Source: an uncultured Bacteroidota bacterium (lineage in GTDB: Bacteria; Bacteroidota; Bacteroidia; Chitinophagales; S012-47). From it: a stretch of 14,187 bases of DNA. The notes beneath the pieces are model-generated. The model searched no databases. It saw nothing but the letters and a program-made list of their open reading frames with translations, and had not been told where the DNA came from. The position numbers were made by a program, and so were the translations under genes. Shown here one piece after another: positions 13,932-14,187 of this stretch (within the stretch, counting starts at the first letter, position 1; the number at the start of each line of letters is the position of its first letter). Location: positions 1 to 14,187 of the forward strand of contig CAJXXO010000033.1 in the NCBI GenBank assembly GCA_913062655.1. The letters are read 5' to 3'.

Positions 13932-14187
13932 AATTTACAAGTAGAAGAAACTGCGCTTCCAAGAGTAACTGAACTGGCAAATATTATCATTACTGTACTA
14001 GAAACAGGTGATACAGATGACATTCCAGAAAGAATAGTTCCGCAAACTCTGGTTAAAGTTTCAACTGGCAAGCATTACGAAACACTGCCAATTATTGTAC
14101 CTGCATACTGTGCAATACTAGGTGACGAACTTCGTTCAACAGAAGTTATTGCACAAGGTCAAACCACTCCAGAAACAGACACTGCTA
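13932..14187 (+). CDS. Internal fragment of an unrecognised protein in low-GC DNA
   Basis: From the composition break to the window end one + strand frame stays open (about 85 codons, reading for example VTELANIIITVLETGDTDD and PIIVPAYCAILGDELRSTEV), while the other five frames contain stops. It has no ATG, GTG or TTG anywhere, so this is a piece from within a longer gene. Upstream the same frame is only the antisense of the ArsC fragment. Codon choice (ATA, AGA, CTA, A/T third positions) and ~38% GC (hand count of 180 bases) differ from the rest of the window. I do not recognise the family. Confidence 0.4.

Noticed and set aside
1..14187. CRISPR array, tRNA/rRNA genes, insertion sequence or defence system
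   Set aside because: No regularly spaced repeats, no cloverleaf-like segment, no transposase or recognisable defence domain was found on either strand by reading.

Overview
The window looks like chromosomal DNA of a Bacteroidota bacterium, perhaps near Saprospiria/Lewinella (the placement is inferred). The evidence is a secreted protein with a C-terminal T9SS type A sorting domain (YPNPA), a lipoprotein with a Bacteroidota-style acidic tail after its lipobox Cys, several sites resembling the Bacteroidota promoter TTG-N19..23-TAnnTTTG, mostly weak ribosome binding sites, and family choices typical of the phylum (LiaF-like protein, S41 protease, stand-alone receivers). Coding density is very high. 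Base composition is near 50% GC except in the last ~250 bases.

Layout. (1) 1-2388, + strand: the end of a PAS-type sensor histidine kinase, two stand-alone receiver proteins and a TIP30-like NAD(P)-binding protein. (2) 2385-3089, - strand: a SAM-dependent methyltransferase, divergent from (3) 3129-4202, +, a secreted beta-propeller-like protein with a T9SS tail. (4) 4204-7273, - strand: SDR oxidoreductase, LiaF-like membrane protein and S41 C-terminal processing protease. (5) 7348-7812, +, a small membrane protein. (6) 7809-12454, - strand: HPt phosphotransfer protein, MarR regulator, membrane protein, M1 aminopeptidase lipoprotein, NRDE/TANGO2 protein and YkgJ-like cysteine-cluster protein. 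(7) 12609-13759, +, an unrecognised soluble protein overlapping an Hsp15-like S4 RNA-binding protein. (8) From 13746 on the - strand, the C-terminal half of an ArsC/Spx-family protein that breaks off near 13930. There the sequence changes abruptly to ~38% GC DNA carrying an internal piece of an unrelated open frame, with no start codon and no stop in the window.

Functionally, the kinase, the two receivers and the HPt protein could form a multi-step phosphorelay with separate parts, although the HPt gene lies 10 kb away. The rest is mostly envelope and housekeeping functions: periplasmic proteolysis, peptide hydrolysis, envelope stress and ribosome rescue. Convergent genes meet with almost no spacer, and no convincing intrinsic terminator was found. 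I see no CRISPR array, tRNA, rRNA, insertion sequence or recognisable defence system. The most unusual places are the composition break at ~13930 and a perfect four-tract G-quadruplex motif inside the methyltransferase gene.
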